This document shows, one piece after another, positions 28,775 to 39,260 of a stretch of DNA of 64,000 nt (the first letter of the stretch is position 1; every line of letters begins with the position of its first letter). A program made the translations under genes and the position numbers. The stretch comes from Thermus caldilimi (lineage in GTDB: Bacteria; Deinococcota; Deinococci; Deinococcales; Thermaceae), in contig NZ_CP038452.1 in the NCBI RefSeq assembly GCF_004684245.1, forward strand, positions 1,536,796 through 1,600,795, in the 5' to 3' direction. A model generated the notes under the pieces. The model ran no database searches. It saw only the letters and a list, made by a program, of their open reading frames with translations, and had not been told where the DNA came from.

Positions 28775-29395
28775 TTACTTGGCCACCTTCTTGGTCTGGC
28801 GCACCTGGACCAGGCCCCCATTGGGACCGGGCACCGCACCCTTGACCAAGAGGAGGTTTTCCTCGGGGATGACGTCCACCACCTCGAGGTTCATCACCGT
28901 GACCCGCTCAGCCCCGTAGTGGCCGGCCATCTTCTTACCCTTGTAGACCCGGCCCGGGGTCTTGCGGTTCCCGATGGACCCGGGGTGGCGGTGGATCTTG
29001 TGGGCGCCGTGGGAATCGGGGCCGCCGGCGAAGTTCCAGCGCTTCATTACCCCCGCCGTGCCTCGGCCCTTGGAGGTGCCGGTCACGTCCACCCGCTCGC
29101 CGGCCTTAAAGATCTCCACGGTCACCACGTCGCCCTCAGGGCTGAAGTCGCGGATCTCCTTCAGGATGCGCACCGGACCCACCCCAGCCCGGGCGAAATG
29201 CCCCTTCATGGGCCGGTTGACCCGCTTGGGGTTCTGGGGCAGGAAGCCCAGCTGGACCGCGGTGTACCCGTCCTTCTCTGGGGTCCGCCGCTGGACCACA
29301 GGGCAGGGCCCAGCCAGGATCACCGTGACGGGAATGGCCCGGTCCTCCCGGTAAATCCGGGTCATGCCCACCTTCATGCCCAGGATGCCCTTCAT
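28775..29395 (-). CDS. rplC: Ribosomal protein L3
   Basis: A 206-residue L3, an early 23S rRNA assembly protein ([37 protein letters not shown] is the central loop near the peptidyl-transferase centre). It overlaps rpsJ by 4 nt. Confidence 0.97.
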   Translation of the reverse strand: MKGILGMKVGMTRIYREDRAIPVTVILAGPCPVVQRRTPEKDGYTAVQLGFLPQNPKRVNRPMKGHFARAGVGPVRILKEIRDFSPEGDVVTVEIFKAGERVDVTGTSKGRGTAGVMKRWNFAGGPDSHGAHKIHRHPGSIGNRKTPGRVYKGKKMAGHYGAERVTVMNLEVVDVIPEENLLLVKGAVPGPNGGLVQVRQTKKVAK

Positions 29396-29709
29396 TTGCC
29401 ACCCCCCACGGTCTTGATCTCAATCTCCACCCCGGTGGGCAGGTCTAAGGACATGAGGCTCTCGATGGTCTTGCGGTTGGGGTTCAGGATGTCCACCAGG
29501 CGGTTATGGGTGCGGAGCTCAAAGTGCTCCCGGGAGTCCTTGTGCTTGAAAGGACCCCGGATCACGGTGAAGCGCCGCACCCGGGTGGGCAGGGGCACGG
29601 GGCCCGACACCTGGGCCCCGGAGCGCCGGGCGGCCTCCACGATCTTCTGGGCCGAGGCGTCCAGGGTCTTGTGGTCAAAGCCCCGTAGCTTGATGCGGAT
29701 CTTGGGCAT
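29392..29709 (-). CDS. rpsJ: Ribosomal protein S10
   Basis: A 105-residue S10 ([20 protein letters not shown]), also the NusE antitermination factor. It begins 8 nt after tuf with no visible promoter between, so the S10 genes are probably read through from the str promoter. Confidence 0.97.
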   Translation of the reverse strand: MPKIRIKLRGFDHKTLDASAQKIVEAARRSGAQVSGPVPLPTRVRRFTVIRGPFKHKDSREHFELRTHNRLVDILNPNRKTIESLMSLDLPTGVEIEIKTVGGGK

Positions 29710-29717
29710 GCTTCACC

Positions 29718-30938
<1,221 letters not shown>

Positions 30939-30993
30939 CTTCGCTCTCCTTTCCGTATGCGGGGCAGGCCCGAAGGCCCACCCCTAGGGATTT

Positions 30994-33069
30994 CTACTGA
31001 CCCTTAATGAGCTTCTCCTGCACCTGCTTGGGAACTTCCTGGTAGTGGTCGAAGAACATGACGAAGGAGCCCCGGCCCTGCGTCTTGGAGCGCAGGTCGG
31101 TGGCGTAGCCGAACATCTCCGCCAGGGGCACGTAGGCCCGGATCACCTGGGCGTTCCCCCTGGGCTCCATGCCCAGGATCTGGCCCCGACGGGAGTTCAG
31201 GTCGCCGATCACGTCGCCCATGTACTCCTCGGGGGTGGTGACCTCCACCCGCATGATGGGCTCGAGGATCACCGGCTCCCCCTTCTGCACCGCCTCCTTG
31301 ATGGCCATGGAGCCCGCGATCTTGAAGGCCATCTCCGAGGAGTCCACCTCGTGGTAGGAGCCGTCGTAAAGGGTCACCTTCACGTCCACCACGGGGAAGC
31401 CGATGAGGGGACCGGACTGCATGGCCTCCTCGATGCCCTTCTGCACCGCGGGGATGTACTCCTTGGGGATCACGCCGCCCACGATGGCGTTGACGAACTC
31501 AAAGCCCGACCCCCGGGGCAGGGGCTCGGCCTTGATCTTGACGTGGCCGTACTGGCCACGGCCACCGGTCTGGCGGATGAACTTGCCCTCCACGTCCACC
31601 GGGCGGGTGATGGTTTCGCGGTAGGCCACCTGGGGCTTGCCCACATTGGCGTCCACCTTGAACTCCCGCTTCAGGCGGTCCACGATGATCTCCAGGTGGA
31701 GCTCCCCCATCCCGGAGATGATGGTCTGGCCGGTCTCGGGGTGGGTGGAGACGCGGAAGGTGGGGTCCTCCTCCGCCAGGCGCGAGAGGGCCTGGGAGAG
31801 CTTGTCCTGGTCCGCTTTGGTCCTGGGCTCGATGGCCACGTCGATGACGGGCTCGGGGACCTCAATGGACTCCAGGACGATGCGCGGGGCATCCTCGCCC
31901 ACCAGGGTGTCCCCGGTGATGGTTTCCTTGAGACCCACGATGGCCCCTAAGTCCCCGGCCTTGAGCTCCTCCACCTCCTCGCGGTGGTTGGCGTGCATGC
32001 GGAGGAGGCGGGCCACCCGCTCCTTCCGGCCCTTGGTGGTGTTGTACACGTAAGAGCCGGAGGTGAGGGTGCCGGAGTAAACGCGGATGAAGGTGAGGCG
32101 GCCCACGTAGGGGTCGGCCATGATCTTGAAGGCCAGGGCCGCCAGGGGGCCGTTGGAGTCGGGGTGGATCTCCACCACCTCCCCCTCGGGCGTGGTGCCC
32201 TTGATGGGGGGAATGTCCAAGGGAGAGGGCAGGTAATCCACCACCGCATCCAGGAGAAGCTGGACCCCTTTGTTCTTCAAGGCGGACCCCAGGAACACGG
32301 GGGTGATCTGGATGTCTATGGTACCCTTGCGGATGGCCGCCACCAGCTCCTCCTCGGTGGGCTCCTCGCCCTCCAGGTACTTGAGCATCACGTTCTCATC
32401 GAAGTCCGCGGCCACCTCGATGAGCTTCTCGTGGTACTCCCGGGCCTGGGGCAGGTACTCCTCAGGGATGGGGACCTCGCGGATGTCGGTACCCAGGTCG
32501 TTGCCGTAGGTGTAGGCCTTCATCCTTAAGACGTCGATGATCCCCGAGAAGGTGTCCTCCCGGCCGATGGGGAGCTGCATGACCACGGGCCTCGCCCCCA
32601 GGCGCTCCTGCATGGTGCGGATGACGAGCCCCAGGTCGGCCCCCGTTTTGTCCATCTTGTTGGCGAAGGCGATGCGGGGCACCCGGTACTTCTCCGCCTG
32701 GCGCCAGACGGTCTCCGACTGGGGCTCCACCCCCTGGCTGGAGTCGAAGACCACGATGGCCCCGTCCAGAACCCGCATGGAGCGCTCCACCTCGATGGTG
32801 AAGTCCACGTGGCCGGGAGTGTCGATGATGTTGATGCGGTGGTCCTTCCAGAAGCAGGTGGTCACGGCGGCGGTGATGGTGATGCCCCGCTCCCTTTCCT
32901 GCTCCATGAAGTCCATGGTGGCCGCGCCCTCGTGTACCTCCCCGATCTTGTGGATCTTGCCGGTGTAGTAAAGGATGCGCTCGGTGGTGGTGGTCTTACC
33001 GGCATCGATATGGGCGGCGATGCCGATGTTGCGGAGCCGCTTTAGGTCGTACTCTACCTTGACCGCCAT
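30994..33069 (-). CDS. fusA: Elongation factor G
   Basis: A 691-residue translocase GTPase with G1 AHIDAGKT, G3 DTPGHVDF and G4 NKMD, and five domains in the usual order. Length equals the T. thermophilus protein. It starts 3 nt after rpsG and precedes tuf by 55 nt. Confidence 0.98.
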   Translation of the reverse strand: MAVKVEYDLKRLRNIGIAAHIDAGKTTTTERILYYTGKIHKIGEVHEGAATMDFMEQERERGITITAAVTTCFWKDHRINIIDTPGHVDFTIEVERSMRVLDGAIVVFDSSQGVEPQSETVWRQAEKYRVPRIAFANKMDKTGADLGLVIRTMQERLGARPVVMQLPIGREDTFSGIIDVLRMKAYTYGNDLGTDIREVPIPEEYLPQAREYHEKLIEVAADFDENVMLKYLEGEEPTEEELVAAIRKGTIDIQITPVFLGSALKNKGVQLLLDAVVDYLPSPLDIPPIKGTTPEGEVVEIHPDSNGPLAALAFKIMADPYVGRLTFIRVYSGTLTSGSYVYNTTKGRKERVARLLRMHANHREEVEELKAGDLGAIVGLKETITGDTLVGEDAPRIVLESIEVPEPVIDVAIEPRTKADQDKLSQALSRLAEEDPTFRVSTHPETGQTIISGMGELHLEIIVDRLKREFKVDANVGKPQVAYRETITRPVDVEGKFIRQTGGRGQYGHVKIKAEPLPRGSGFEFVNAIVGGVIPKEYIPAVQKGIEEAMQSGPLIGFPVVDVKVTLYDGSYHEVDSSEMAFKIAGSMAIKEAVQKGEPVILEPIMRVEVTTPEEYMGDVIGDLNSRRGQILGMEPRGNAQVIRAYVPLAEMFGYATDLRSKTQGRGSFVMFFDHYQEVPKQVQEKLIKGQ

Positions 33070-33072
33070 GGC

Positions 33073-33543
33073 TTACCACCGGTAGTGGGCGTAGGCGCGG
33101 TTGGCCTCGGCCATGCGCTCCACGTCCTCCTTCTTCTTGACCGCTCCGCCCTTGCCCTCGGCCGCATCCATAAGTTCATGGGCGATGCGCACGGCAGCCC
33201 CCCGCTCGGAACGGGCGTTGGCCGCCTGTACCAGCCAGCGCAGGGCCAAAGACTGCTGCCTCCTGGGGGAGACCTCCATGGGCACCTGGTAGTTGGCCCC
33301 ACCCACGCGGCGGGAACGCACCTCCATCCGGGGCTTCACGTTCTCCACCGCCTGCTTAAAGACCTTCAACGGCTCCTGCCCGGTCTTCTCCTGGATGATG
33401 CGGCAGGCATCGTAGAAGATGCGGGCGGCCAAGTTCTTCTTGCCCTCCCGCATGATCTTGTTGATGAAGGCCGACACCACCACATCCCCGTAGACCAGGT
33501 CGGGCTGGAGTTGGCGTACCTCTGCTCTTCTTCTCCGTGCCAT
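33073..33543 (-). CDS. rpsG: Ribosomal protein S7
   Basis: A 156-residue S7, the primary binder of the 16S 3' domain ([40 protein letters not shown]). In E. coli S7 represses the str operon. It follows rpsL by 7 nt. Confidence 0.97.
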   Translation of the reverse strand: MARRRRAEVRQLQPDLVYGDVVVSAFINKIMREGKKNLAARIFYDACRIIQEKTGQEPLKVFKQAVENVKPRMEVRSRRVGGANYQVPMEVSPRRQQSLALRWLVQAANARSERGAAVRIAHELMDAAEGKGGAVKKKEDVERMAEANRAYAHYRW

Positions 33544-33550
33544 AGTTCAC

Positions 33551-33964
33551 CTACTTCTTCTTGGCCGGAGCCGCGCCCTTGGTCTCCTTGGGCTTCTTGG
33601 TTCCGTACTTGGAGCGGCTCTTCTTGCGATCCTTCACGCCCTGGGTGTCGTAGACCCCGCGCACGATGTGGTAGCGCACACCCGGCAGGTCCTTCACACG
33701 GCCACCCCGGATGAGGACCACGGAGTGCTCCTGCAGGTTGTGCCCCTCGCCGGGAATGTAGGCGGTCACCTCGTACCCGGAGGTCAGGCGCACCTTGGCC
33801 ACCTTACGCAAGGCGGAGTTGGGCTTCTTGGGGGTTACAGTGCGCACCACGGTGCACACCCCCCGGCGGAAGGGCGAGCCCTTCAAGGCCGGAACCTTGC
33901 TCTTCTTCTGGACCTTTTCGCGGCCCTTTCTGACCAGCTGGTTGATCGTCGGCAGTGCCACCAC
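33551..33964 (-). CDS. rpsL: Ribosomal protein S12
   Basis: A 137-residue decoding-centre protein and first gene of the ribosomal block. [19 protein letters not shown] carries the lysine whose changes give streptomycin resistance; Lys is present, so a sensitive form is expected. The start is GTG at 33964, the first of two GTG codons, preceded by AAGGGAGTG. Confidence 0.97.
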   Translation of the reverse strand: MVALPTINQLVRKGREKVQKKSKVPALKGSPFRRGVCTVVRTVTPKKPNSALRKVAKVRLTSGYEVTAYIPGEGHNLQEHSVVLIRGGRVKDLPGVRYHIVRGVYDTQGVKDRKKSRSKYGTKKPKETKGAAPAKKK

Positions 33965-34006
33965 TCCCTTCTTCTTGGACTTGCCCCCGTGTTCTCAAGA
34001 TCCACC

Positions 34007-34027
34007 CGGGGGAAGCGCCTTCCCCCG
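34007..34027 (-). promoter_or_regulatory. Leader hairpin II of str operon
   Basis: A perfect 9-bp inverted repeat (34007-34015 with 34019-34027, 3-nt loop) lies in the untranslated leader 43 nt before rpsL. No T-run follows, so it is not a plain terminator. Confidence 0.5.
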
Positions 34028-34050
34028 ACGTTCGCCCACACAGGGCAGCA

Positions 34051-34080
34051 CCCTCAGGACCAGGGGGCTGGCCCTGAGGG
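34051..34080 (-). promoter_or_regulatory. Leader hairpin I of str operon
   Basis: CCCTCAGG (34051-34058) pairs with CCTGAGGG (34073-34080), and an inner CCAG/CTGG extends the stem. It starts about 8 nt after the predicted transcription start. Confidence 0.5.
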
Positions 34081-34094
34081 CCCTCAACTTGACT

Positions 34095-34123
34095 AGTGTA
34101 CAGGGCAAGAGGCATTTTGGCAA
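34095..34123 (-). promoter_or_regulatory. Promoter of the ribosomal block (TTGCCA-17-TACACT)
   Basis: -35 TTGCCA (34123-34118) and -10 TACACT (34100-34095) with an exact 17-bp spacer. Predicted start near 34088 gives a leader of about 125 nt before rpsL. The same -35 hexamer and spacing occur at the tRNA-Thr promoter. Confidence 0.8.
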
Positions 34124-34135
34124 GCGAGGCAAAGG

Positions 34136-34157
34136 AAAACCCCGCCAGCCGGCGGGG
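34136..34157 (-). terminator. Rho-independent terminator after tRNA-Thr
   Basis: CCCCGCC (34140-34146) pairs with GGCGGGG (34151-34157) around a 4-nt loop, and TTTT follows on the minus strand (34139-34136). It separates the tRNA from the str promoter immediately downstream. Confidence 0.75.
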
Positions 34158-34178
34158 CTTAAAGGGATGGGCTTGGCC

Positions 34179-34253
34179 TGGAGCCGGTGGCCGGATTCGA
34201 ACCGGCGGCCTACCGCTTACGAGGCGGTTGCTCTACCGCTGAGCTACACCGGC
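34179..34253 (-). tRNA. tRNA-Thr (anticodon CGU)
   Basis: The cloverleaf folds: acceptor GCCGGTG with CACCGGC, D-arm GCTCAGCGGTAGAGC, anticodon loop CTCGTAA, T-arm GCCGGTTCGAATCCGGC. The 3' CCA is encoded (34181-34179). CGU reads the Thr codon ACG. Confidence 0.95.
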
Positions 34254-34264
34254 CCGCCCTAAAG

Positions 34265-34293
34265 AGTCTAGGGCAGGAGGCGCTTTTTGGCAA
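34265..34293 (-). promoter_or_regulatory. tRNA-Thr promoter (TTGCCA-17-TAGACT)
   Basis: -35 TTGCCA (34293-34288), 17-bp spacer, -10 TAGACT (34270-34265). Predicted start near 34258, five bases before the mature tRNA. Confidence 0.75.
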
Positions 34294-35415
34294 CTACCTG
34301 AGCACCACCCCAGGCTGGACCCTTAGGGCGCGGAAGAGGGGCAAAAGGGCGGAAAGAAAGGTGGCGGCTAGGCTTGCGCCGCTCACCAGAAGGAAGTCGG
34401 AAAGGCGCATCTCCACGGGCAGGTGGGTGAGGAAGTAAAGCTCCCCGGGGAGGTCCACCGGGCGGAGGGAAAGGTAGAGGCAAAGAAGGTACCCCAAAAG
34501 ATTGCCCAGAAGAACCCCCCCGATCCCCAGAAAAACCCCTTCCAGGGCGAAGACCATCCCCACGGTGAGCCTCGAGGCCCCCATGGCCCGAAGGAGGGCG
34601 ATCTCCGGGGTCTTCTCCACCACCTTGAGCACCAGAAGGTTGGCCACCCCCAGGGCGGCCACCGCCACGATCAGGAAGATCAGGATGCCCAGGACCCGCT
34701 TCTGCAAGGCGAGCTGCTCCAGGAGGATGCGCTGGGTGTCCTGCCAGGCCTGGGGGAAAAAGCGGGTGCCGGCGAGGGCTACCCCTATCTCCTTGGCCCG
34801 CCAGGGGTCCTTAAGGCGCACTTGGTACCCCTGGGCCCTTATTCCGGAAAGCCTCTCCACCGTTTTCAGGTCCACGAAGGCGTAGGCGGAATCCAGAAGG
34901 TAGTTTCCCGTGCGAAACGCCCCCAAGACCCTTAGCTCCACCCGCTCCTGGGTGGCGGACATGGCGTAAAGCCTGTCCCCCACGAAGGCTCCCAGGGATT
35001 GTTGCAGGGCCGAGCCCAGGTAGATGCCCCCGGGTTCCAGCCTCAGCCCCAGACCGGGGTAAAGGGCCTCCCCTCCCTCATCCAGGCCCACCAGGGTGGC
35101 GAAGTCCACGCCCGGGCCCCTGGCCCCCTCCGCTGGACGGGTTAGAAGCGCCTTGGTGGCGGCGAAGGGAGCGTAGGCTTCCACCTCCGGGTGTTCCCCT
35201 CTGGGAAAGGGCGGAAGCTCTTCGCTCAGGTTGAAGAGGACCAGGTGGGGGTAGGCCTTCAAGGTGGCCCGCACCAAGCCGCTGACAAAGCCATTGGTGA
35301 GGGATAAAGCGGTGAGGAGAACCGCCACCCCCACCCCTACCCCTAAAAGGGCTAGGCCCGTCTGCAGGGGTCTACGCCGCAGGTGGGCCAAGGCCAGGAA
35401 GAAGGCGAAGCGCAC
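34294..35415 (-). CDS. ABC transporter permease, FtsX/LolC type
   Basis: A 373-residue permease: N-terminal transmembrane helix (about 18-38), a large extracytoplasmic MacB-like domain, and three C-terminal helices forming the FtsX domain (EIALLRAMGASRLTVGMVFALEGVFLG). This type works in LolCDE or MacB complexes that move lipoproteins or other envelope substrates by mechanotransmission. No ATPase gene is adjacent in the window. The start is GTG at 35415; the stop borders the tRNA-Thr promoter. Confidence 0.85.
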   Translation of the reverse strand: MRFAFFLALAHLRRRPLQTGLALLGVGVGVAVLLTALSLTNGFVSGLVRATLKAYPHLVLFNLSEELPPFPRGEHPEVEAYAPFAATKALLTRPAEGARGPGVDFATLVGLDEGGEALYPGLGLRLEPGGIYLGSALQQSLGAFVGDRLYAMSATQERVELRVLGAFRTGNYLLDSAYAFVDLKTVERLSGIRAQGYQVRLKDPWRAKEIGVALAGTRFFPQAWQDTQRILLEQLALQKRVLGILIFLIVAVAALGVANLLVLKVVEKTPEIALLRAMGASRLTVGMVFALEGVFLGIGGVLLGNLLGYLLCLYLSLRPVDLPGELYFLTHLPVEMRLSDFLLVSGASLAATFLSALLPLFRALRVQPGVVLR

Positions 35416-35443
35416 GTTCTAAGGATAAGGAAACTCTTGGCCT

Positions 35444-35872
35444 TTAGCGCCTGGGGTACTCCACCACCTCGAGGCTCACCACCCTGCGGCCAAAGCGCAG
35501 GGCTGTGGCCCGGTCGGGAAGCCAGACGTCCACCTTCTCCCGCATCCTGGGGTGCATCACATCGGCCACAACGAAGATGCGGTCCCGGAAAAGGTAGTCA
35601 AACTGCCCGCGGCCCCGGCCGTACACGGAACCCAAATCCTTAAGGCGCACCTTGGTGCCGTAGGGCAGAACCTTGAGGAGGTCCGGGCTCACCGCCAAAA
35701 CCCCCAGGCGGGTGCGCATGCCGGTGGCGGTGATGAAGGGGGTGGAGTCGGTCTCCCGCACGCTGGAGGTGTAGGCGGTGGCCTCGAGGACCATGGTCTT
35801 TCGGCCCGCCATCTGGGCCCAGGCCCCGGCAACGGCCAGGGCGGAAAGGAGCACAATCAGCAAACCCCGCAT
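35444..35872 (-). CDS. Secreted 3D-domain (RlpA-like beta-barrel) protein
   Basis: A 142-residue exported protein. A signal peptide (about residues 1-20, ending AWAQ) precedes a 3D domain named for three aspartates: LEATAYTSS, VADVMHP and VDVWLPD. Related domains occur in lytic transglycosylases and Rpf-like cell-wall enzymes, so peptidoglycan binding or cleavage is likely. The ATG at 35872 is chosen to begin at the signal peptide. It precedes the permease by 28 nt. Confidence 0.8.
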   Translation of the reverse strand: MRGLLIVLLSALAVAGAWAQMAGRKTMVLEATAYTSSVRETDSTPFITATGMRTRLGVLAVSPDLLKVLPYGTKVRLKDLGSVYGRGRGQFDYLFRDRIFVVADVMHPRMREKVDVWLPDRATALRFGRRVVSLEVVEYPRR

Positions 35873-36055
35873 AGCGCCCTTGAGTATGCGGGTCAAACCT
35901 GGAGGTTTCTGAGAACTATGAAGGGGGAGCCTCATCCAGGCCGCCCCTAATAAAAATGGAATATTTACAGTAACTCAGCAACCTCGCAGGAAAGGGACAG
36001 GTTTCAGATGCTCTTCATTAGAAATTCATTAATCCCCTTTACCCCACACTAATCC
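35873..36055. other. AT-rich intergenic segment left of IS copy A
   Basis: No gene is seen. This stretch is richer in A and T than its surroundings (TAATAAAAATGGAATATTT) and probably holds the promoter of the 3D-domain gene, but I cannot fix the boxes. IS copy A inserted beside it. Confidence 0.4.
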
Positions 36056-36059
36056 CCAT
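36056..36059. repeat. 4-bp target duplication of IS copy A (left)
   Basis: CCAT lies here and again at 37266-37269, directly abutting both ends of the element. Confidence 0.8.
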
Positions 36060-37265
36060 CTCAAAACTTGCACTTATCCACCCCCCGCATACCCATGCGC
36101 CAGGGGACCACTTGAAAAGGGCCGCCGGGTTCCCTTCGGATGAAGGGTGCCATGACCCAAACGGCCCATTCTCTACTCTGGACCCTCCTGGCCCTCCTGC
36201 CAACCCCCCACCTCCGCGAATCCCTCAAAGCGCTTCTTCTCCTCCTTCTCACCGGCCACGGCAAGGCCAGGCCCCAGCACAGCAAGACCAAGTCCCCTTC
36301 CGCCCTCTCCCGCTTCCTCAACCGCTATCCCTGGCCCACCCGCGCCCTCATCCGCCTGGCTCGCAAGAAGGCCCAGGAAACCCTCCACCGGGCCAGGCCC
36401 AGGCGGGGGCCCAAGCCCAGGCTCCTGGTGGTCCTGGACCTGGTCACCCTGGAGAAGCGGGGCCTCTTCCCCGCCTTGCCCCTCTCCTTTTTCCACGGCA
36501 AGTGGGGGCTCCACCTGGTGGTGCTCTATCTGGTGCTGGGAGAGCTGCGCATCCCCTGGGCCTACCGGGTGTGGCGGGGGAAGGGGGAGAAGGCCCTTTC
36601 CCTCCTTGCCCTGCGTCTTCTGGCCTCCCTGCCCCCCTGGATGCGCAAGTCCTTCCACCTTCGGGTGGTGGCCGATGCTGCCTTCGGCACCGCCCGGTTT
36701 CTTGTGGGGGTGCGGGGGTTGGGTCTGGAAGCGGTGGTGGGGATGCGGCGGGACCGAAAGACGCGGGAGGGGCTTCCCCTCTTTGGGCTCAGACGGCAGG
36801 GGAGTCGGGTGCATCTGCGGGGACTTCCCTTTCCCGTGTGGGTGAGCTGGTACCGCTATCCCTTACCCGGGGGAGGGTGGGAGTGGCGGTACGTGGTGGC
36901 CACCTTTCCTGCGGGGCCACGGACTGTGCTGGTGTGGGGGCGGCGGCGGTTTACCATTGAGCACTTCTTCCGCACGGTAAAGAGCGAGTTTTCCCTGGGG
37001 CGTTTTGGGCAGCGGACGGCCTTGGGGGTGCATCGGTTTCTGGTGCTGTCCTTCCTGGCTTACCTGCTGGCCCACTGGGTGAGGCTAGCTCCAGACGGGA
37101 GAGGTCTTTCTTGGCGGGAGGCTGGGTGGGCAGCGGCGCGCCTGCTGCTGCCGGAGGTGGTCTTGCGGGTCCTCATGGCCGAGCTGGGAGCTTTGGGTCT
37201 TTGGCCCCCGCCTGCGGGGGGAAGGGGGTGTTCATGCAGGGTATTCGGGAGGTGCAAGTTTTGAG
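36060..37265 (+). mobile_element. Insertion sequence, copy A (1206 bp)
   Basis: A complete element with perfect 14-bp terminal inverted repeats (CTCAAAACTTGCAC at 36060-36073, complement at 37252-37265), one transposase gene and a 4-bp target duplication CCAT. Length and encoded protein equal copy B at 54634-55839, so the two are recent. The transposase type and 4-bp duplication suit the IS4/IS701 group; the exact family is inferred. Confidence 0.92.
36140..37264 (+). CDS. DDE transposase of IS copy A (IS4/IS701-like)
   Basis: A 374-residue transposase. Candidate catalytic residues are the Asp in VVLDLVTLEKRG (about 101), the Asp in VVADAAFG (about 176) and the Glu in RRFTIEHFFRTVKSEF (about 279), the spacing of a DDE enzyme with an inserted beta-rich domain before the Glu. 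The gene fills the element, and its TGA stop lies inside the right inverted repeat. No frameshift is seen, so it is probably active. The ATG at 36140 is chosen; a second ATG five codons later is possible. Confidence 0.88.
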   Translation: MKGAMTQTAHSLLWTLLALLPTPHLRESLKALLLLLLTGHGKARPQHSKTKSPSALSRFLNRYPWPTRALIRLARKKAQETLHRARPRRGPKPRLLVVLDLVTLEKRGLFPALPLSFFHGKWGLHLVVLYLVLGELRIPWAYRVWRGKGEKALSLLALRLLASLPPWMRKSFHLRVVADAAFGTARFLVGVRGLGLEAVVGMRRDRKTREGLPLFGLRRQGSRVHLRGLPFPVWVSWYRYPLPGGGWEWRYVVATFPAGPRTVLVWGRRRFTIEHFFRTVKSEFSLGRFGQRTALGVHRFLVLSFLAYLLAHWVRLAPDGRGLSWREAGWAAARLLLPEVVLRVLMAELGALGLWPPPAGGRGCSCRVFGRCKF

Positions 37266-37278
37266 CCATCAAAGAAGC

Positions 37279-37674
37279 CTAGGGGCACGGGGTGGAGGAG
37301 ATGGCTAACCCATACCGACCGCTATTCCCCTCGTTAAACCCAGCCCGGGCCAAGCCCCTATCCCGCACCACCAGAAGGGTGGCGGGGGAGATGGGGGCGC
37401 AGTTCATCACCGGGTCCAGGACCAAGGGGCTAGGGTCTTGAGGCGAGGGGTAGAGGAGCGCCACCAGGTCCAGGGGTCCAGAATAGGTGAACCTCAGGTA
37501 CCCTGAGGCAGAAGAAACGTCATACCGGTCAAACTCCCCCACAAACTCTATGGCCCCCTGCACGGTGCCGGAGGTGAAGGCCCCCCCATTCCCCGCCGGA
37601 TTGGGGATAAAGGGATTGGCGTAAAGGGTTACCCGATCCTGGCTTAAGGCATAGTTTTCCACCCGAAGGTAGAA
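37279..37674 (-). pseudogene. Lipoprotein gene, 3' fragment (split by IS1634-like element)
   Basis: This is the C-terminal part of the gene that begins at 39677. It opens inside the target duplication (TTCTAC on the coding strand) and reads YLRVENYALSQDRV to the stop at 37279. Joining it to the 5' fragment with one copy of GTAGAA restores a 268-residue frame. The fragment has no start signal of its own. Confidence 0.85.
37669..37674. repeat. 6-bp target duplication of the IS1634-like element (left)
   Basis: GTAGAA here is repeated at 39261-39266, flanking the inverted repeats exactly. Confidence 0.85.
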
Positions 37675-39260
37675 CCCACATTCCGCACCCCTCTCACTCC
37701 AGGAGGTAATATCGCTCCACCCCCAAGAGGCGCACCACCCGCTCGTGATGGGGCTTGAGGTTTAGCACCGCCACCCGTCCTTCCAGGACCACCAGACGCA
37801 ACCAAAAAAAGAGCTGGAACACCCACCGCAAGGTGGGCCTCGCCGTGGACTTCCCCTTCTGGTCCGGCACCCCCTCCCCCTCCTCCTCAAGCCTCCGCCG
37901 CAGCTCCCACTCCCCCAAGGCGTACACCAGCAGCGCCAGGGCCATCACCATCCCCAAAGCCATCACCCGCTCCGGCCGCTTCAAAAAGGTGCTCCCCGTG
38001 AAGAACATGGGGTCTTTTAGAAAGCGGAACCCCCGCTCCACCGTGCGCGTCTGCCCCTTGTACCGCTCAAGCACCTCCCCCAAAGGGAGCCTCTCCCGCT
38101 CCAGCACGTTGGTGGCCAGGAGAAACCTCCCCAGCCCCCGCTTCGCCTTCGCCACCTTCCCCTCGTCCCGCTCCACCCGCGCCCAAAGGCGGTACCCCAC
38201 CCCCAAAGGGCTTTCCCCCTTCCGGGGGCGCCCCACCTTTCCCCTCCGCCGCTCCTCCCGCACCCCCAGGTACACCCGGCGGTGGTAGGCCAGCCCCCGG
38301 CTCGCCTCCTCCAAAGCCCGCCGGGCATCCCTATCGCAGGCAAACCGCCGCGCCAAAAGCCTCCGCAGGACCCCTTCCGCCTCCCTTTGCGCCCGCCCTA
38401 TCCGCTCCTCCAGCCTGCCCCTCTCCTCTTCCCCCCGCGCCGCGCTCTCCACCAACACCCACCGCTGCCGTACGCCCCCGTAGGTCCTCTCCACCTCCAG
38501 CCCCCGGTACCCCGGGTCCAGGGAAACCCACGCCCCCTCCGGAAACTCCTCCCCAAGCAAGGCCTTGGCCTCCCGCAACGTGGCCGGCACCCGCAGGATC
38601 CAAGGGAAAGACCCCAGGGCCTTCAGGTTCTCCCGGGTGTAGCCCGCCCCGTCCAGGACCACCACCTCCCCCAGGTCCAAGGCCTCCCGGTACCGGGACA
38701 CCAGGTCCACCAGGGTCTTGCGGTCCGCAGCGTTCCCGTCCTCAGGAGCAAAGAGCAGGGGGATGCCCCCCGTGTCCGCGCACACCAGGCCCATCACCCC
38801 TCCCGTGCACGTGAAAGCTGGTGGTGTCCACGTGCAAGGCCCGCACCGGGAAGGCAAAGGCCCGGTGGGCCTCCTTGGCCACCTCCAGGAAGAGCTCCGT
38901 CACCCCCACCGCATACAGGCTGTCCAGCATCCGCCCCATGCGGTCGTCGTTGAGGAGGTCCGGGGTGATCCCCTTCCCCAAGAGCCACTCCGTGGGCTTG
39001 CCCTCCCAGAAGTGGCCGAAGAGGTAAAGGGGGGAGGAGAGGAAGCCCAGGGCGTTGAGGACCGCGGCCTTCAGGGCAACCCCCGTGCTTACCTTCTCCC
39101 CCGGGCGGGGACCTACCCGCCTGTCCACCAGGGATACCAGTCCGATGCGGTCCAGGATGCCGGCCACCAAGCCCAGGTGGCCGAGGTCGTACACCTGCAG
39201 GTCGGGAGTCTCTGCCACCCCGAAATCCTACGGGAAGGTGGGAGGGGTGCGGAATGTGGG
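37675..39260 (-). mobile_element. IS1634-like insertion element, decayed (1586 bp)
   Basis: The ends are a perfect 19-bp inverted repeat (CCCACATTCCGCACCCCTC at 37675-37693; complement at 39242-39260), flanked by a 6-bp duplication GTAGAA. The transposase resembles the IS1634 group but is broken internally, so the element cannot move by itself. It interrupts a lipoprotein gene. Confidence 0.88.
37694..39218 (-). pseudogene. IS1634-like transposase with internal deletion and frameshift
   Basis: The 5' part (GTG at 39218) reads MAETPDLQVYDLGHLGLVAG to HVDTTSFHVHG, containing the first catalytic Asp. Near 38810 the frame changes and the second part continues GLVCADTGGIPLLFAPEDGN, VVLDGAGYTRENL (second Asp) and VERGFRFLKD (Glu) to the stop at 37694. 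In family members I recall, roughly 30 residues with an HGYS-RDHRPDLKQ motif lie at the junction and are missing here. So the gene has lost a short block and its frame. Confidence 0.8.

Noticed and set aside
36112-36960. A second long frame overlapping the transposase, suggesting a two-frame element
   Set aside because: The single 374-residue frame already contains all catalytic motifs to the end of the element; the other frame is Pro/Gly-rich with no similarity.
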